This document shows positions 34,201-42,906 of a stretch of 55,938 bases of DNA, piece after piece (within the stretch, counting starts at the first letter, position 1; each line of letters starts with the position of its first letter). The notes under the pieces were generated by a model. It was not told the DNA's origin, did not search any database, and saw nothing but the letters and a program-made list of their open reading frames with translations. The stretch is taken from positions 1 to 55,938 of the forward strand of contig JAGWIG010000013.1 in assembly GCA_028873515.1 (NCBI GenBank), written 5' to 3'. Position numbers and translations under genes: made by a program. The DNA comes from Pseudomonadota bacterium. GTDB taxonomy: Bacteria > Pseudomonadota > Gammaproteobacteria > Burkholderiales > REEB80.

Positions 34201-34625
34201 CCCATTTTCATCATCTGCTTTTCACGAAGTTTCTGGTTCATCAGCAGATATTCAATCCGGGCCAACAGGTAATGCTCATCATAGGGTTTACGGAGGAAAT
34301 TATCGGCTCCGCATTCAAGACCCCGGATGACATCCTCCGAATCAGACAGTGAAGTCACCAGCATGACCGGGGTATCCTTCAGTTTCGCATCTGCCTTGAT
34401 GGCCCTGCACAGGCCATAACCATCGAGTTCCGGCATGATGATATCGCTGATGACAAGTGCTGGAGAGATGATCCGGGCCCGCTCCAGGGCTATTCTTCCG
34501 TTAGCGGCCACTTCTACCGTATAGCCGTTCTTTTCAAGCAGGTGCTGCAGCTGCGTAGCCTGGGTAGCACTGTCCTCTGCTATGAGCAGGGAGGTTCCGG
34601 AATGTAAGGGTTTTTTCATGTTCAT
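31296..34625 (-). CDS. REC-GAF-PAS-GAF-GGDEF-EAL response regulator (probable c-di-GMP phosphodiesterase)
   Basis: A 1109-aa cytoplasmic regulator and the last gene of the chemosensory operon. Domains in order: receiver (phospho-acceptor Asp61 in VISDIIMPELDGY); GAF with a cysteine cluster (EQGCVCRR, HVSDCEMTG); a short coiled coil; PAS (about 380-500); second GAF (about 505-660); GGDEF (about 665-830); EAL (about 845-1095). The GGDEF active site reads INADCF where GGDEF is expected, so cyclase activity is unlikely. The EAL domain keeps GLEALIRW, LDLEITESL, DDFGTGYSSL, KIDRSF and VIAEGVET, so it should hydrolyse c-di-GMP. It starts at one of two ATGs 5 bp after cheB. Confidence 0.88.
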   Translation of the reverse strand: MNMKKPLHSGTSLLIAEDSATQATQLQHLLEKNGYTVEVAANGRIALERARIISPALVISDIIMPELDGYGLCRAIKADAKLKDTPVMLVTSLSDSEDVIRGLECGADNFLRKPYDEHYLLARIEYLLMNQKLREKQMMKMGVEISLGGHKHLITAERQQILDLLISTYEQAIHLNEALKLREKELDQSNRILRVLYRTAEDLNRAGSEKEVLELAMKQALQLPGVQGGWIVLKEGKTGVRIGAVACLPPGFNPQEAIEQGCVCRRRLLGEGEIVGDHVSDCEMTGKERGRKICHASIPLSAGGRKLGLMNWMAMQNREFNPDEMKMLQNIADQVAVALERARLHEHLEHLVAERTAKLEAEIVERKRIQEEQSRLIAIIEASPNLIGTFDLDGRLHYVNQAGLRMLGLETLEDLSGLNFHDVLPDWAGKLFIEEGLPHATRHGYWSGEAAVMGSGGQETPILQIVIAHKGPDGEPAYFSTIGHDISRLKANEARIMGLNRLYSVLSDINNSIIRVRSQQELFDEACRIAVEKGRCRLAWIGLAGSGQKGEIVPVARFGFDEGYIELVTGQGEKRQVCPLVERAARMEEVVLCNDIALEPDMVPLREESLKHGYRSMAVFPLKVSDCLVGVFALYAAETDYFDLEEMRLLIEVAGDISFGLDHLSKGEELNYLAYYDVLTGLPNRTLFLDRLNHLLQAQAQAQAQDGGQVAVLVVNLERFRLVNETFGRIEGDALLKQVGARISSRIQEKGFFARINADCFVATFFNFRDESEIVYFLRRNILDSMVEPFMVGKAELRISAKVGIAVFPANGSDADTLFHNAEAAIKKIKHTGDRYLFYTPEINNKVSEKLAMESKLRLALEREQFVLYYQPKIRLATGSICGLEALIRWMDPESGLVPPVRFIPLLEETGLILEVGEWVMEKVVADMLKWEGAGIKPPRIAVNVSQLQMRQDNFVETVKKAGSMAPHLTRNLDLEITESLIMQDIEQNLIKLGSIRGMGMEIAVDDFGTGYSSLSYLTKLPVNSLKIDRSFIVNMTRNSDDMSIVSAIISLAHSLGIKVIAEGVETEGQAKMLKMFKCDEIQGFIFSPAISMEEIAVMLKSEKRLVLD

Positions 34626-34629
34626 GAAA

Positions 34630-35712
34630 TCACGTTTTTCTCAAGGTTTTATTGATTGCCAGCTCAACAAGAAAGGCAACCATTTCCTCAGGATTAAGAA
34701 CAAAAGCTGCACCCCCGAGCCTAATTGCCTCTCCTGGCATGCCATGCACCACTGCGCTTTCCTTGTCCTGCGCGAAAGTGATGGCGCCGTTCTCTCTCAA
34801 AAGCTTCAACTCTGCCGCACCATCCCGCCCCATGCCGGTGAGAAGGCCAGCCACCACTGTTTTTCCATATACTTCTACAAGGGATCGGAACAGGAAGGAT
34901 ACCGAAGGACATCCATCTTTCTGGGTTACATCCCGAACCAGCGCAATTTTTCCTCCCCTGACCACCTTCATCTGGAATCCATCCGGTGCCACATAAACCC
35001 GGGAGGGTAACAGGGTCTCTGCGTCCACGGCAAGCCTGACAGGCATAGCCGAAGTATGGGACAGCCATTCAACAAATCCTGGCAAAAAACCTGAAGACAT
35101 GTGCTGGACGACGAGAACCGGCAGGGGAAAATCCCCTGGCAGGGAAGATAGCAGAGACTGCAATACGATCGGACCTCCTGTCGATGCACCCAGTGCAACC
35201 AGTGAAATTTTTGCCGGAAGGGTAATGGCCCGATCAGGCATCCTTCGCAGGGAAGCCTGTTTTTGCCTGGGCCAACGCCTGACAACCTTGACTTCGGACA
35301 TCAACCGTACCATCTGGACCAGTTTCCTGACACCCTCTTCATGCTCCGGATGGCCCAGGCCTGCCGGCGGGGCAATAAAAGCCACGGCACCTGCATTCAG
35401 CGTTTCAAAAATCATCGAGGCATCACCGGGATCAATGCTCCCGCTCAGGACGATAATGGGAACCGGGTGTGTTTCCATGATGTGCCGGGTAGCTTCGATA
35501 CCGTTCATTCCCGGCATATGGATATCCATCGTGATGATATCCGGCTTCACCCGCAGGGCAGCTTCAATCGCCTCCTCACCATTTGCTGCTGTACCCACTA
35601 CACTCAGATCACAGGAAACATCAAGCGCACGAACCAGCATTTCCCTTACCACAGGAGAATCCTCAACCACCAGGACCCTGATAGGCTGTGCAGGAACAGG
35701 CAGCGTAGTCAA
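34630..35712 (-). CDS. cheB: CheB receptor methylesterase (WspF-like)
   Basis: A 360-aa protein with an N-terminal receiver (VLVVEDSPVVREML; Asp in IITMDIHMPGMNG) and a C-terminal methylesterase. The catalytic triad is visible as Ser in LGASTGGP, His in VVQHMSSGF and Asp in TGMGRDGAAE. It removes methyl groups from the receptor, opposing the CheR encoded upstream, and resets signalling when phosphorylated by CheA. The start overlaps cheA by 4 bp. Confidence 0.93.
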   Translation of the reverse strand: MTTLPVPAQPIRVLVVEDSPVVREMLVRALDVSCDLSVVGTAANGEEAIEAALRVKPDIITMDIHMPGMNGIEATRHIMETHPVPIIVLSGSIDPGDASMIFETLNAGAVAFIAPPAGLGHPEHEEGVRKLVQMVRLMSEVKVVRRWPRQKQASLRRMPDRAITLPAKISLVALGASTGGPIVLQSLLSSLPGDFPLPVLVVQHMSSGFLPGFVEWLSHTSAMPVRLAVDAETLLPSRVYVAPDGFQMKVVRGGKIALVRDVTQKDGCPSVSFLFRSLVEVYGKTVVAGLLTGMGRDGAAELKLLRENGAITFAQDKESAVVHGMPGEAIRLGGAAFVLNPEEMVAFLVELAINKTLRKT

Positions 35713-37952
35713 ATGAGCCTCCCAATCACATCAAGCAATCCTGTCTGATCAAAACTGCTTTTAACAATATAGGCACTGGCGCCTACGGCGTTGCCGCGTT
35801 CCCGGTGCTCACCCGAACCCAGTGCTGTCACCAGGACCACCGGCAGTTCCGCAAGATGGCTGTCAGCCCGTATCTGCGACGTCAGCTCAAAGCCATTCAT
35901 CCTCGGCATGTCCACATCCGAGACAACCAGATCAAATGAGCCGGTTTTAATCCGATTCAAGGCATCGATGCCATCCACGGCAGTAACAACCGTATAACCA
36001 ACCGTTTCCAGGATATTTTTCAACAGGGTTCTTGCCGTAATCGAATCTTCCACGACAAGAATCTTACGGGCATAAGGAATCTCTGGCTTTTCTGCAGCAA
36101 GTAGAGACGATGAAAGCTGTCGCACAGCAGATTTCAGAAGATCCTGCGGGTTCAGAACCGGCACGACCTCTCCACTCCCGAGCAGACATGCCCCGTTTAT
36201 ATTCTTCACCCGTGCCAATTGGTGGCCAAGGGGCTTGACCACAATTTCCTGTTCCCCATGTATGGCATCCACTGCAAATGCAATACGGGAGCTATCCCGT
36301 CCAAGAACAATCAGCGGAACAGGATCTCCCGCCAGGCTCCTGGCTGGCAGCTCCAGCACTGCTCCAAGCCTTGCCAGGGAAACAGGCTGCCCATCCATTT
36401 CAATAGCCTCCCGGTTTTCCAGGGTCTGGATAGCTGACCTGGGCACCCTTGCCACACACTCAACCTGATGCAGGGGAAAGATAAAATGATGTCCATCCAC
36501 ACTCACGAGAATTCCTTTGAAAGTCGCAAGCGTCAAAGGCACCTCCAGACGGAAAGTTGTACCTGAATCCGGTGTGGATTCAACTTCAACCCTTCCCCCC
36601 AGCCTTTCTACCTTTTCCTGCACAATGGCGAGTCCTAATCCACGCCCTGAAATATCAGTAATCATCTGGCTGGTCGAAACACCCGAATGGAAAACAAGTG
36701 ACAAAACCTTCCCTGCCTCCAAACCATCGCTCTCATCATTTCTAAGCAGACCCAGCCTGTGACCTGCTTCAACGAGTTTGTCCCGATCGATGCCTGAGCC
36801 ATCATCGGCAACAGTTATTTCGACCTTCCCCCCACCTTTCTGAGCCAGGGAAAGCGTGATTTTCCCTTCTACGGGCTTCTGTTTCCGCTTTCGCACCGAT
36901 GGAGGCTCTATGCCGTGATCCACACTATTTCGAAGCAGATGCAAAACCGGATCTTTCAGTTCATCCAGAATCCTTTTGTCGATTTCAATCTGCCCTCCCA
37001 GAAGGGATAACTCTATTTTTTTTCCCTGCTGTCGAGCCATCTCACGAATAAAACGCTGAAATCCATCGGACACCGAGTCAAAAGGCATCATGAGCATTTC
37101 GCATGCATCAGCCAATAACTCATCAACTTTTGTAGCCAGCTGGCGACCCTCCTTTTCGGCTGACTGGATGGCCTCCTTGATGCCGCCTTCTACCGATTTG
37201 TCCAGATGCTTCTGAGCATCCAGGCTAGCCAGCAGCTTTTCAACTTTTTTTGGCTCAACCTTCTCCTTGTTCACAAACCTGCGAACAAGAAGCCGAACCT
37301 CTTCCATCCGCTTCTTTCCCTCGGAAAACCGGGCATCAAGCTCACGTAAATCCTGAATATGCTTCAAGCCGGCCTGTTTCGATGCCAGCATCTCCTCAGC
37401 CCGATGCATCACCCCTTTCAGTCTTGCAGACGAAACCCGGACTGTTTCCGAAGTGTTGGACCTCGATTCCCCGCCCGGATCAATGTCAGGCAAAAGTTGC
37501 GTAAAATCGTGCTGCGAAGCTTCTGAAATGCCATCCTTGGGCATCAATCTACAGTTACTGCTGACATTTTCAAGGCGCTCAACAAGAGCCTGGACAGAAG
37601 GTTTTCTTGCGTCTTCGGCTCCAAGCCATATACCAATTTCATCCACACACTCAAGCAACAGCTCACACAATGCTGCAGAAATAATCTCCTGATCCTGCTT
37701 CATGGCAGAAAAAACATTTTCAAAAGCCTGGCAGACCGACTCAATCTCCTGGAAGTTCACGGCCCGGGCAGCACCCTTGAGACTATGTGCTTCCCGAAAA
37801 ACAGCTTCCACCAGAACGCCCGCCGCAGCTTTAGGGGGTAATCGTTTGAGCTGAATTAGCCCTGAAGACATCGCCTCCAGGTGTTCGCCCGCCTCAATCC
37901 TGAATGTGGCAAGCAGCCTGCTGAAAAATTCCTCGTCATCCATGGTTGCCAT
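35709..37952 (-). CDS. cheA: CheA hybrid histidine kinase with C-terminal receiver (WspE-like)
   Basis: A 747-aa CheA. The P1 phosphotransfer domain has His56 in FREAHSLKGAA. A charged linker and dimer region follow, then the kinase core (HLLRNSVDHGIEPP; VADDGSGID; ISGRGLGLAIVQEKV), a CheW-like P5 domain (about 475-600) and a receiver (ILVVEDSITARTLL; Asp in DLVVSDVDMPRMNG). The separate P2 domain seems absent. A CheA-receiver fusion is characteristic of WspE and other alternative-function arrays, in which the receiver may act as a phosphate sink. It should phosphorylate CheB and the large receiver protein downstream. Confidence 0.93.
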   Translation of the reverse strand: MATMDDEEFFSRLLATFRIEAGEHLEAMSSGLIQLKRLPPKAAAGVLVEAVFREAHSLKGAARAVNFQEIESVCQAFENVFSAMKQDQEIISAALCELLLECVDEIGIWLGAEDARKPSVQALVERLENVSSNCRLMPKDGISEASQHDFTQLLPDIDPGGESRSNTSETVRVSSARLKGVMHRAEEMLASKQAGLKHIQDLRELDARFSEGKKRMEEVRLLVRRFVNKEKVEPKKVEKLLASLDAQKHLDKSVEGGIKEAIQSAEKEGRQLATKVDELLADACEMLMMPFDSVSDGFQRFIREMARQQGKKIELSLLGGQIEIDKRILDELKDPVLHLLRNSVDHGIEPPSVRKRKQKPVEGKITLSLAQKGGGKVEITVADDGSGIDRDKLVEAGHRLGLLRNDESDGLEAGKVLSLVFHSGVSTSQMITDISGRGLGLAIVQEKVERLGGRVEVESTPDSGTTFRLEVPLTLATFKGILVSVDGHHFIFPLHQVECVARVPRSAIQTLENREAIEMDGQPVSLARLGAVLELPARSLAGDPVPLIVLGRDSSRIAFAVDAIHGEQEIVVKPLGHQLARVKNINGACLLGSGEVVPVLNPQDLLKSAVRQLSSSLLAAEKPEIPYARKILVVEDSITARTLLKNILETVGYTVVTAVDGIDALNRIKTGSFDLVVSDVDMPRMNGFELTSQIRADSHLAELPVVLVTALGSGEHRERGNAVGASAYIVKSSFDQTGLLDVIGRLI

Positions 37953-37963
37953 CCAATACGCTT

Positions 37964-39424
37964 TCAGCCTATCCCAATCATGACCCCCAGTTTCATCCCC
38001 AGTTCATGAAGACCCCGTGCCACCGTTTCGGCCTGCCTGGAACCAGACACATTCTGCATACTGGCCTGCTTGATGTTTTCCATGGCCAGTGCAACCTGGT
38101 CCATGCCAACCATCTGTTGCTGGCTGGATGCGGCGATCTGCAGGGATGCCTGGGCGGCCTCGGCAATCCTGTCGCTCAGATAATGGATGGACTGTCCTGC
38201 TTCCCTGGACTGCCTGACGCCTGCGTCAACTGCCTTGGCACCCTGCTCGATTGCAAGCACTGCCGCACTGGTTCCCTTCTGGATATCACTCAGGATGGTC
38301 CTCACCTGGGAAGTAGCCTGCTTTGATTGCTCAGCAAGGCTCCGGATTTCCTGGGCCACGACAGCAAAGCCCTTGCCATGCTCACCAGCCTTGTTAGCCT
38401 CAATGGCTGCATTCACGGCAAGAAGGTTGGACTGTTCCGCCAGGTTATTGACGCTCACGATGATGTCCCCGATCGTTTGCCCCTGCTCGGACAGACGCAG
38501 TATGCTTTCTGCAATCGACTCCATCTGTTCCTGGATGGTCTGCATGCCCTGAATCGCCTCTTCGACTGACTTTTTTCCATCCAGGGAGGTCTGCGTTGCC
38601 CGCTGCGCACTTTCAGACACATCTTTCGCTTTCTGGTTGGCAAGCTGCGCGGTCTGCTTCACTTCCTCAATGGTAACAGTCGTTTCATTTATCGCACTGG
38701 CTGTCTCGGTCGCACCCGAAGCCACCTGGGCCGTCGTTGCAAGGATTTCACTGGAAGAAGAAGCGAGCTGGGAGATGCTTTCCTTGAGCTGAAAGGTAAT
38801 CGAACGGATAATAAGACTTCCTCCCAGAACCAGGATGACAAAAGCCACTGGAATGCCATATTCGATGACATCAAGCGTAATCCGGGCATGAAACTGCTCC
38901 TGCTCACTACTCGATGCGAGCAGGGTTCTTTCTTCATTTTTCATTTCCGAAATCACGTTCCGGATCTGATCCATGACATCCTTGCCCTTGTTGGTCATGA
39001 CCACCCGCAGGGCCGCGTCATATCCTTTTTCCCTCCTCAGGTCTATAGTCTTCTCGAGCTCTGAGAACTTGGCAGCGACAAGAGGTCCAAGGCCTGAAAT
39101 ATAGTTCTGCTGAACAGGGTTATCCGAGGTCAATCCACTCAGGGCATGAAGAATCTGTCTGGTTTTTACTTCCCCGGCCTGATAAGGCTGCAGGTAAGCT
39201 TCATTTCCTGTAATAAGGTAGCCCCTCTGACCTGTTTCAGCATCCTGCAGCCCTGAAAGCAGTCTCTCCAGATTATTGAGCACCTGGTAGGAATGATCGG
39301 CCATTCGCACGGTTTCAATCATCCCGTTCGTGCTCCTGTATGAAATCAGGCCAACCAGGAACAGCATAAAAAGGGCAATCGCATAGCCTGCCCCGATCTT
39401 TTTTCCGACACTCCAGGTCTTCAT
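37964..39424 (-). CDS. Methyl-accepting chemoreceptor with CHASE3 sensor (WspA-like)
   Basis: A 486-aa receptor. The start at 39424 is preceded by GGAGAAAGG. The N-terminal helix ([20 protein letters not shown]) leads to a periplasmic CHASE3 domain ([19 protein letters not shown]). A second helix ([18 protein letters not shown]) leads to the signalling bundle, whose tip ([36 protein letters not shown]) is close to that of WspA. A HAMP domain is short or absent. It is the only receptor in the operon, so the array probably has one input. The ligand is unknown; CHASE3 domains usually sense envelope or environmental cues. Confidence 0.9.
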   Translation of the reverse strand: MKTWSVGKKIGAGYAIALFMLFLVGLISYRSTNGMIETVRMADHSYQVLNNLERLLSGLQDAETGQRGYLITGNEAYLQPYQAGEVKTRQILHALSGLTSDNPVQQNYISGLGPLVAAKFSELEKTIDLRREKGYDAALRVVMTNKGKDVMDQIRNVISEMKNEERTLLASSSEQEQFHARITLDVIEYGIPVAFVILVLGGSLIIRSITFQLKESISQLASSSSEILATTAQVASGATETASAINETTVTIEEVKQTAQLANQKAKDVSESAQRATQTSLDGKKSVEEAIQGMQTIQEQMESIAESILRLSEQGQTIGDIIVSVNNLAEQSNLLAVNAAIEANKAGEHGKGFAVVAQEIRSLAEQSKQATSQVRTILSDIQKGTSAAVLAIEQGAKAVDAGVRQSREAGQSIHYLSDRIAEAAQASLQIAASSQQQMVGMDQVALAMENIKQASMQNVSGSRQAETVARGLHELGMKLGVMIGIG

Positions 39425-39451
39425 GCCTTTCTCCCTTGTCAAGAAATACTT

Positions 39452-40075
39452 CTACTCTCCTGCTTCCTCGTAGATCTGCATTCTTTTGTCCTTCATGAGT
39501 CCTGGTGCATCCAGGATAATTGTATGCCCACCCATGACACCCTTGAGAAAATCCCTGCGAATTCCAGTAAGTGTAGGCAGGGGAGCAAGGATTTCCTTCT
39601 GGAGAATGAATCGTATTCCGATCACTTCATCAGCCAGAATTCCAAAACACACCTCACTGTTCGAGAGCACGATAAGCTTGTTGAGTTCACCCAGTCCTCT
39701 TTCCGGCAGACCAAAGAACTTTCCCATATCAATGACGGAAACCATTTCACCCCTCAGATTGGCAATACCAAGCACAAAAGGTGGAGTTCCAGGCAGCATG
39801 GTCAGATTTTCCAGTGGAAAAACCTCGCGGATATGACAGGACTCAATGGCATACCTTTCGCCAGCCAGCCTGAATTCGAGGGCTTCAAATCCTTCAGTAC
39901 TGCCTTCAGCAACTGGAATCCTTGCCAGAGCCTGGGCTCTCGCCTTGAGCTCCCTGATGATCTGCTCCCCCTCAGAAGCCTTGAAACTGGCGCCAGGATC
40001 CAGAGAGGTTTCCAGCGGTTCAAGGGTTTCGTCCCGGATAGCAGGATCTGATCTGGCAGGTTTCCTGGTTCGCAT
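39452..40075 (-). CDS. cheW: CheW-like coupling protein (WspB/WspD-like)
   Basis: A 207-aa protein whose C-terminal 150 residues are a CheW domain (LEFRLAGERYAIESCHIREV, PPFVLGIANLRGEMVSVIDM, EVCFGILADEVIGI). About 50 residues of charged extension precede it. It links the receptor to CheA. It is one of two CheW genes in this operon, as in wsp. It starts 12 bp after cheR with AAGG before the ATG. Confidence 0.9.
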   Translation of the reverse strand: MRTRKPARSDPAIRDETLEPLETSLDPGASFKASEGEQIIRELKARAQALARIPVAEGSTEGFEALEFRLAGERYAIESCHIREVFPLENLTMLPGTPPFVLGIANLRGEMVSVIDMGKFFGLPERGLGELNKLIVLSNSEVCFGILADEVIGIRFILQKEILAPLPTLTGIRRDFLKGVMGGHTIILDAPGLMKDKRMQIYEEAGE

Positions 40076-40087
40076 CCTTACTCCCGT

Positions 40088-41452
40088 TCAGTCACACTGT
40101 AACAAGACATCCATGATACGGCCAATAATCCGGACAAGCTCTCCTGCAGGCAAATCCCCGGATTCGGGAAGAACCATGTCACCAGGCAAAGCATCAAGCA
40201 GGGCAAGGGCATTGCGAAAACATCGTTTTGCATCCGCCCTTCTACCCTGGCGTAGCCTGAGATTGCCCATGGCAAAATAAGCCAGTACATATTCCGGATC
40301 CAGGTAAATGGCCTGCTTCAACCCCTCTTCAACCGCCTCGTCCACTCCTGTTTCCTGTCTTATCATGGCCAGCAGATAATAACCCCGCGCATCAAGCCGA
40401 TCTGAAACGATCGCCTTTTCACACCACACCAGTGCCGTTTCCAGCGCACCTTGATCCGCAAACTCCCGCGCCCTGGCCCGCAAGGCCATGGGGGTCATCT
40501 TTCCGGTCCTGGCTTCAGGTTCCACCGAACAAGATTTTGCAACCTGCGTACTTTTACTGATATCCAGTAAAGGCGTAGAAGAAGTAACCGGGTCTGACCG
40601 GGTTTCAGCCGGTTTCAGGCCTTCTTTTTTTCGGTAGAAAAGTGCTCCATGAAATTCAACCCGTTCAAACCGGGAAAAGAGTTCATCAGAGGCTTCTACC
40701 GGATTAACAACCAGCCAGCCCCCACTGGAAACCAAATGATATAATTTGAGCGCCAGTTTTTTAGCCTGCTCCGGACCAAAATACATTAATACATTGCGAC
40801 AGAGCACCAGGTCCATCATCGACTCCCGGCCCAGCAGCCCATCCAGATTCAAAAGATTGCCAAAGGCAAAGCTTACCCTGCTTCTGACACGGGGAAGAAT
40901 TTCGTATTTTCCCTGCGCAAGAGGTTTGAAATAACCTTCCCTGACCCATGCCGGGGTATTCCGGAAGGACCATTCGCCATATACTCCGGCTTTCGCCTTA
41001 TCAAGAATGACCGGGTTGATGTCGGTTGCCTGCAGGAAAACCGGTGTCAGGCCAGTGCGACGCTGTAACCTGTCAAGTAAAATGGCAACTGAATACGGTT
41101 CCTCTCCGCTACTGCATCCCGCACTCCAGATGTGCACACCTGTATCCTGATGTTCCTTCATCAGTTCTGGCAGGACAAACTGTTCCAGAGCGTCAAAAAC
41201 CGGCCGATCCCTGAAAAAACAGGTTTCACCCACAGTCAGGTGGCTGATGAAAACATCCAGCTTCTCCTGGGTCGGCATTTCAAGCAGGGAATACACCCCT
41301 TCTTCCATATCAGAAAAACCGGAGCTCCTGGCCGCGTCCCTGACACCACGCTCCAGATCCCCCCACCGCTCTTCTGGAAAATACAGCCCGGAATACTGCA
41401 CAAAAAAATCACTCAGACGAATCAGGAGCGAAGGGGACAAGGAGGTCTGCAT
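40088..41452 (-). CDS. cheR: CheR receptor methyltransferase with TPR tail (WspC-like)
   Basis: A 454-aa protein. The CheR domain is clear (SHLTVGETCFFRDRPVFDAL; IWSAGCSSGEEPYSVAILL; FGNLLNLDGL; MDLVLCRNVLMYF). From about residue 330 on there are TPR-like helices (ARAREFADQGALETALVWCE; PEYVLAYFAMGNLRLRQGRR). A CheR with TPRs is the WspC arrangement, used for protein contacts at the array. It methylates the receptor encoded two genes downstream. Confidence 0.92.
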   Translation of the reverse strand: MQTSLSPSLLIRLSDFFVQYSGLYFPEERWGDLERGVRDAARSSGFSDMEEGVYSLLEMPTQEKLDVFISHLTVGETCFFRDRPVFDALEQFVLPELMKEHQDTGVHIWSAGCSSGEEPYSVAILLDRLQRRTGLTPVFLQATDINPVILDKAKAGVYGEWSFRNTPAWVREGYFKPLAQGKYEILPRVRSRVSFAFGNLLNLDGLLGRESMMDLVLCRNVLMYFGPEQAKKLALKLYHLVSSGGWLVVNPVEASDELFSRFERVEFHGALFYRKKEGLKPAETRSDPVTSSTPLLDISKSTQVAKSCSVEPEARTGKMTPMALRARAREFADQGALETALVWCEKAIVSDRLDARGYYLLAMIRQETGVDEAVEEGLKQAIYLDPEYVLAYFAMGNLRLRQGRRADAKRCFRNALALLDALPGDMVLPESGDLPAGELVRIIGRIMDVLLQCD

Positions 41453-41459
41453 GTGTTTT

Positions 41460-41918
41460 TCAGGCGCTTACAAGAGCCGAATCCAGCAACTCGGATTCAT
41501 CAAGGGACAGAAAGGTATCCAGGTCATGAATAAGAATGACCCCATCCTGGATTTTCATTACCCCTTCGAGATATTCAAGGCCCGGGCAGACGTCTCTGGA
41601 ATCTTCAACCATCTCTTCCCCGCAGTCCATGACCCCAAGGATCGCATCCGCAACAAAGCCAATCGTTCGTTTTACTGTCCGTGCTATAAGAATCCGGTCA
41701 GACAGGGATAATTCACGATCTGGCAAACGGAAACGCTGACGGATATTAACAATTGGGATGATTTTTCCCCTCATGTTGATTATCCCTTCCACAATATCGG
41801 GAGCCCGAGGCAATGGCGTGATTTCCACGATCGGGATAACCTTCTCCACAGCAGCCAGATCCAGCGCATAACCTACCCCGGCCAGAGAGAAATGGATAAT
41901 CTGATGAGGACAATCCAT
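41460..41918 (-). CDS. cheW: CheW-like coupling protein, first gene of the array operon
   Basis: A 152-aa single-domain CheW (IIHFSLAGVGYALDLAAVEK, DIVEGIINMRGKIIPIVNIR, TIGFVADAILGVMDC). It is shorter than the second CheW of the operon and differs in sequence, so the two may have different partners. It is the promoter-proximal gene, divergent from dsbB. No strong ribosome site is seen before its ATG. Confidence 0.9.
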   Translation of the reverse strand: MDCPHQIIHFSLAGVGYALDLAAVEKVIPIVEITPLPRAPDIVEGIINMRGKIIPIVNIRQRFRLPDRELSLSDRILIARTVKRTIGFVADAILGVMDCGEEMVEDSRDVCPGLEYLEGVMKIQDGVILIHDLDTFLSLDESELLDSALVSA

Positions 41919-41950
41919 ACTGGTATCAGAATTAAATTAATATGCTTTTA

Positions 41951-41979
41951 ATAGTAGACTATTCAATATGCATATACAA
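41951..41979 (-). promoter_or_regulatory. Weak candidate promoter for the chemosensory operon
   Basis: On the minus strand TTGTAT (41979-41974) and TACTAT (41956-41951) are 17 nt apart in an AT-rich stretch about 33 bp before the first CheW gene. The match to consensus is moderate, and other AT-rich hexamers nearby could serve. Confidence 0.3.
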
Positions 41980-42041
41980 CCCAAATTTATGGCTAATCCT
42001 GAGAAACTAATAGTAAACTGGTAGCCTGAATAAAAAGGAAC

Positions 42042-42656
42042 GTGCAGGAAAAAACCCAGGCTTCGAATCCTGTCGATTCACCTTTCCCTACTAGTGATGG
42101 CAAAGCAGACTGGAAACAAGGAATGGCAAATTTTATCAAACCCCTCTCCCGAGCCCGCTCCCTGAATCTTGCTGCAGCCCTGATTTGCACTGGGCTGGTT
42201 GGATGTGCTTTATACCTACAGTATTTCGACGGCCAGGATCCCTGCCCGCTGTGCATTTTCCAGCGGGTTTTCTATATTCTTTCCGGCATGATCTTCCTGC
42301 TTGCCGCCCTCATCAATCCAAAAAGTACCGGACTCAGAATTCTGGCCGTACTGACATTTCTATCAAGCCTCGCCGGAGCATTGGTTGCCGGGCGGCAAAT
42401 CTGGGTTCAGCATCTGCCTCCTGATCAGGTTCCACCCTGCCTGCCCAGCCTGGGTTCCCTTTTCCGCTATCTGCCAGCAGACCAGGTGATCAGCATGGTG
42501 CTGAAAGGATCCGGTGATTGCGCTATTGTGACCTGGCGTCTTTTTGGCCTGAGCATGCCCGAATGGTCCCTGCTCTTTTTTATTCTGCTATCCGGCATAA
42601 GCCTTGCAAACCTGGTCTCATGTCATGAAAAAAAATCACGGCAAGACCGGGCATAA
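42042..42656 (+). CDS. dsbB: DsbB-family disulfide bond oxidoreductase
   Basis: A four-helix inner-membrane protein that reoxidises DsbA with quinone. The first redox pair is in DPCPLCIFQRVFY, and the second pair is expected at PPCLPSLG and GSGDCAIV. Membrane helices include LAAALICTGLVGCALYLQY and LFFILLSGISLANLVS. The frame begins at a GTG; an ATG at 42123 would give 177 aa, closer to the usual 165-180, so that start is likely. It would support the cysteine-rich secreted proteins and pilins of this window. No dsbA is seen nearby. Confidence 0.9.
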   Translation: MQEKTQASNPVDSPFPTSDGKADWKQGMANFIKPLSRARSLNLAAALICTGLVGCALYLQYFDGQDPCPLCIFQRVFYILSGMIFLLAALINPKSTGLRILAVLTFLSSLAGALVAGRQIWVQHLPPDQVPPCLPSLGSLFRYLPADQVISMVLKGSGDCAIVTWRLFGLSMPEWSLLFFILLSGISLANLVSCHEKKSRQDRA

Positions 42657-42906
42657 GCTGTTTGCAGACCCCTTAAAACTTCCATTTCATGCCTGAAAAC
42701 ACCTTCCTGGTTATTAAAACAGTCTGCCGTGATCCACGCGAAACAGCAGGATACACCGGCTGTTCCCAGGCCGGGATCTGACTCCTGTCAAGAATTAATG
42801 ACCAAAAAGCAAAACCGGCGACCTAGCCCTTCCTTGGATCGCCGGAAATTTAGCCTGGCTCCAGCATTACATCCTGGCCAGGACATTCTCGCTACAGCAG
42901 GATGCG

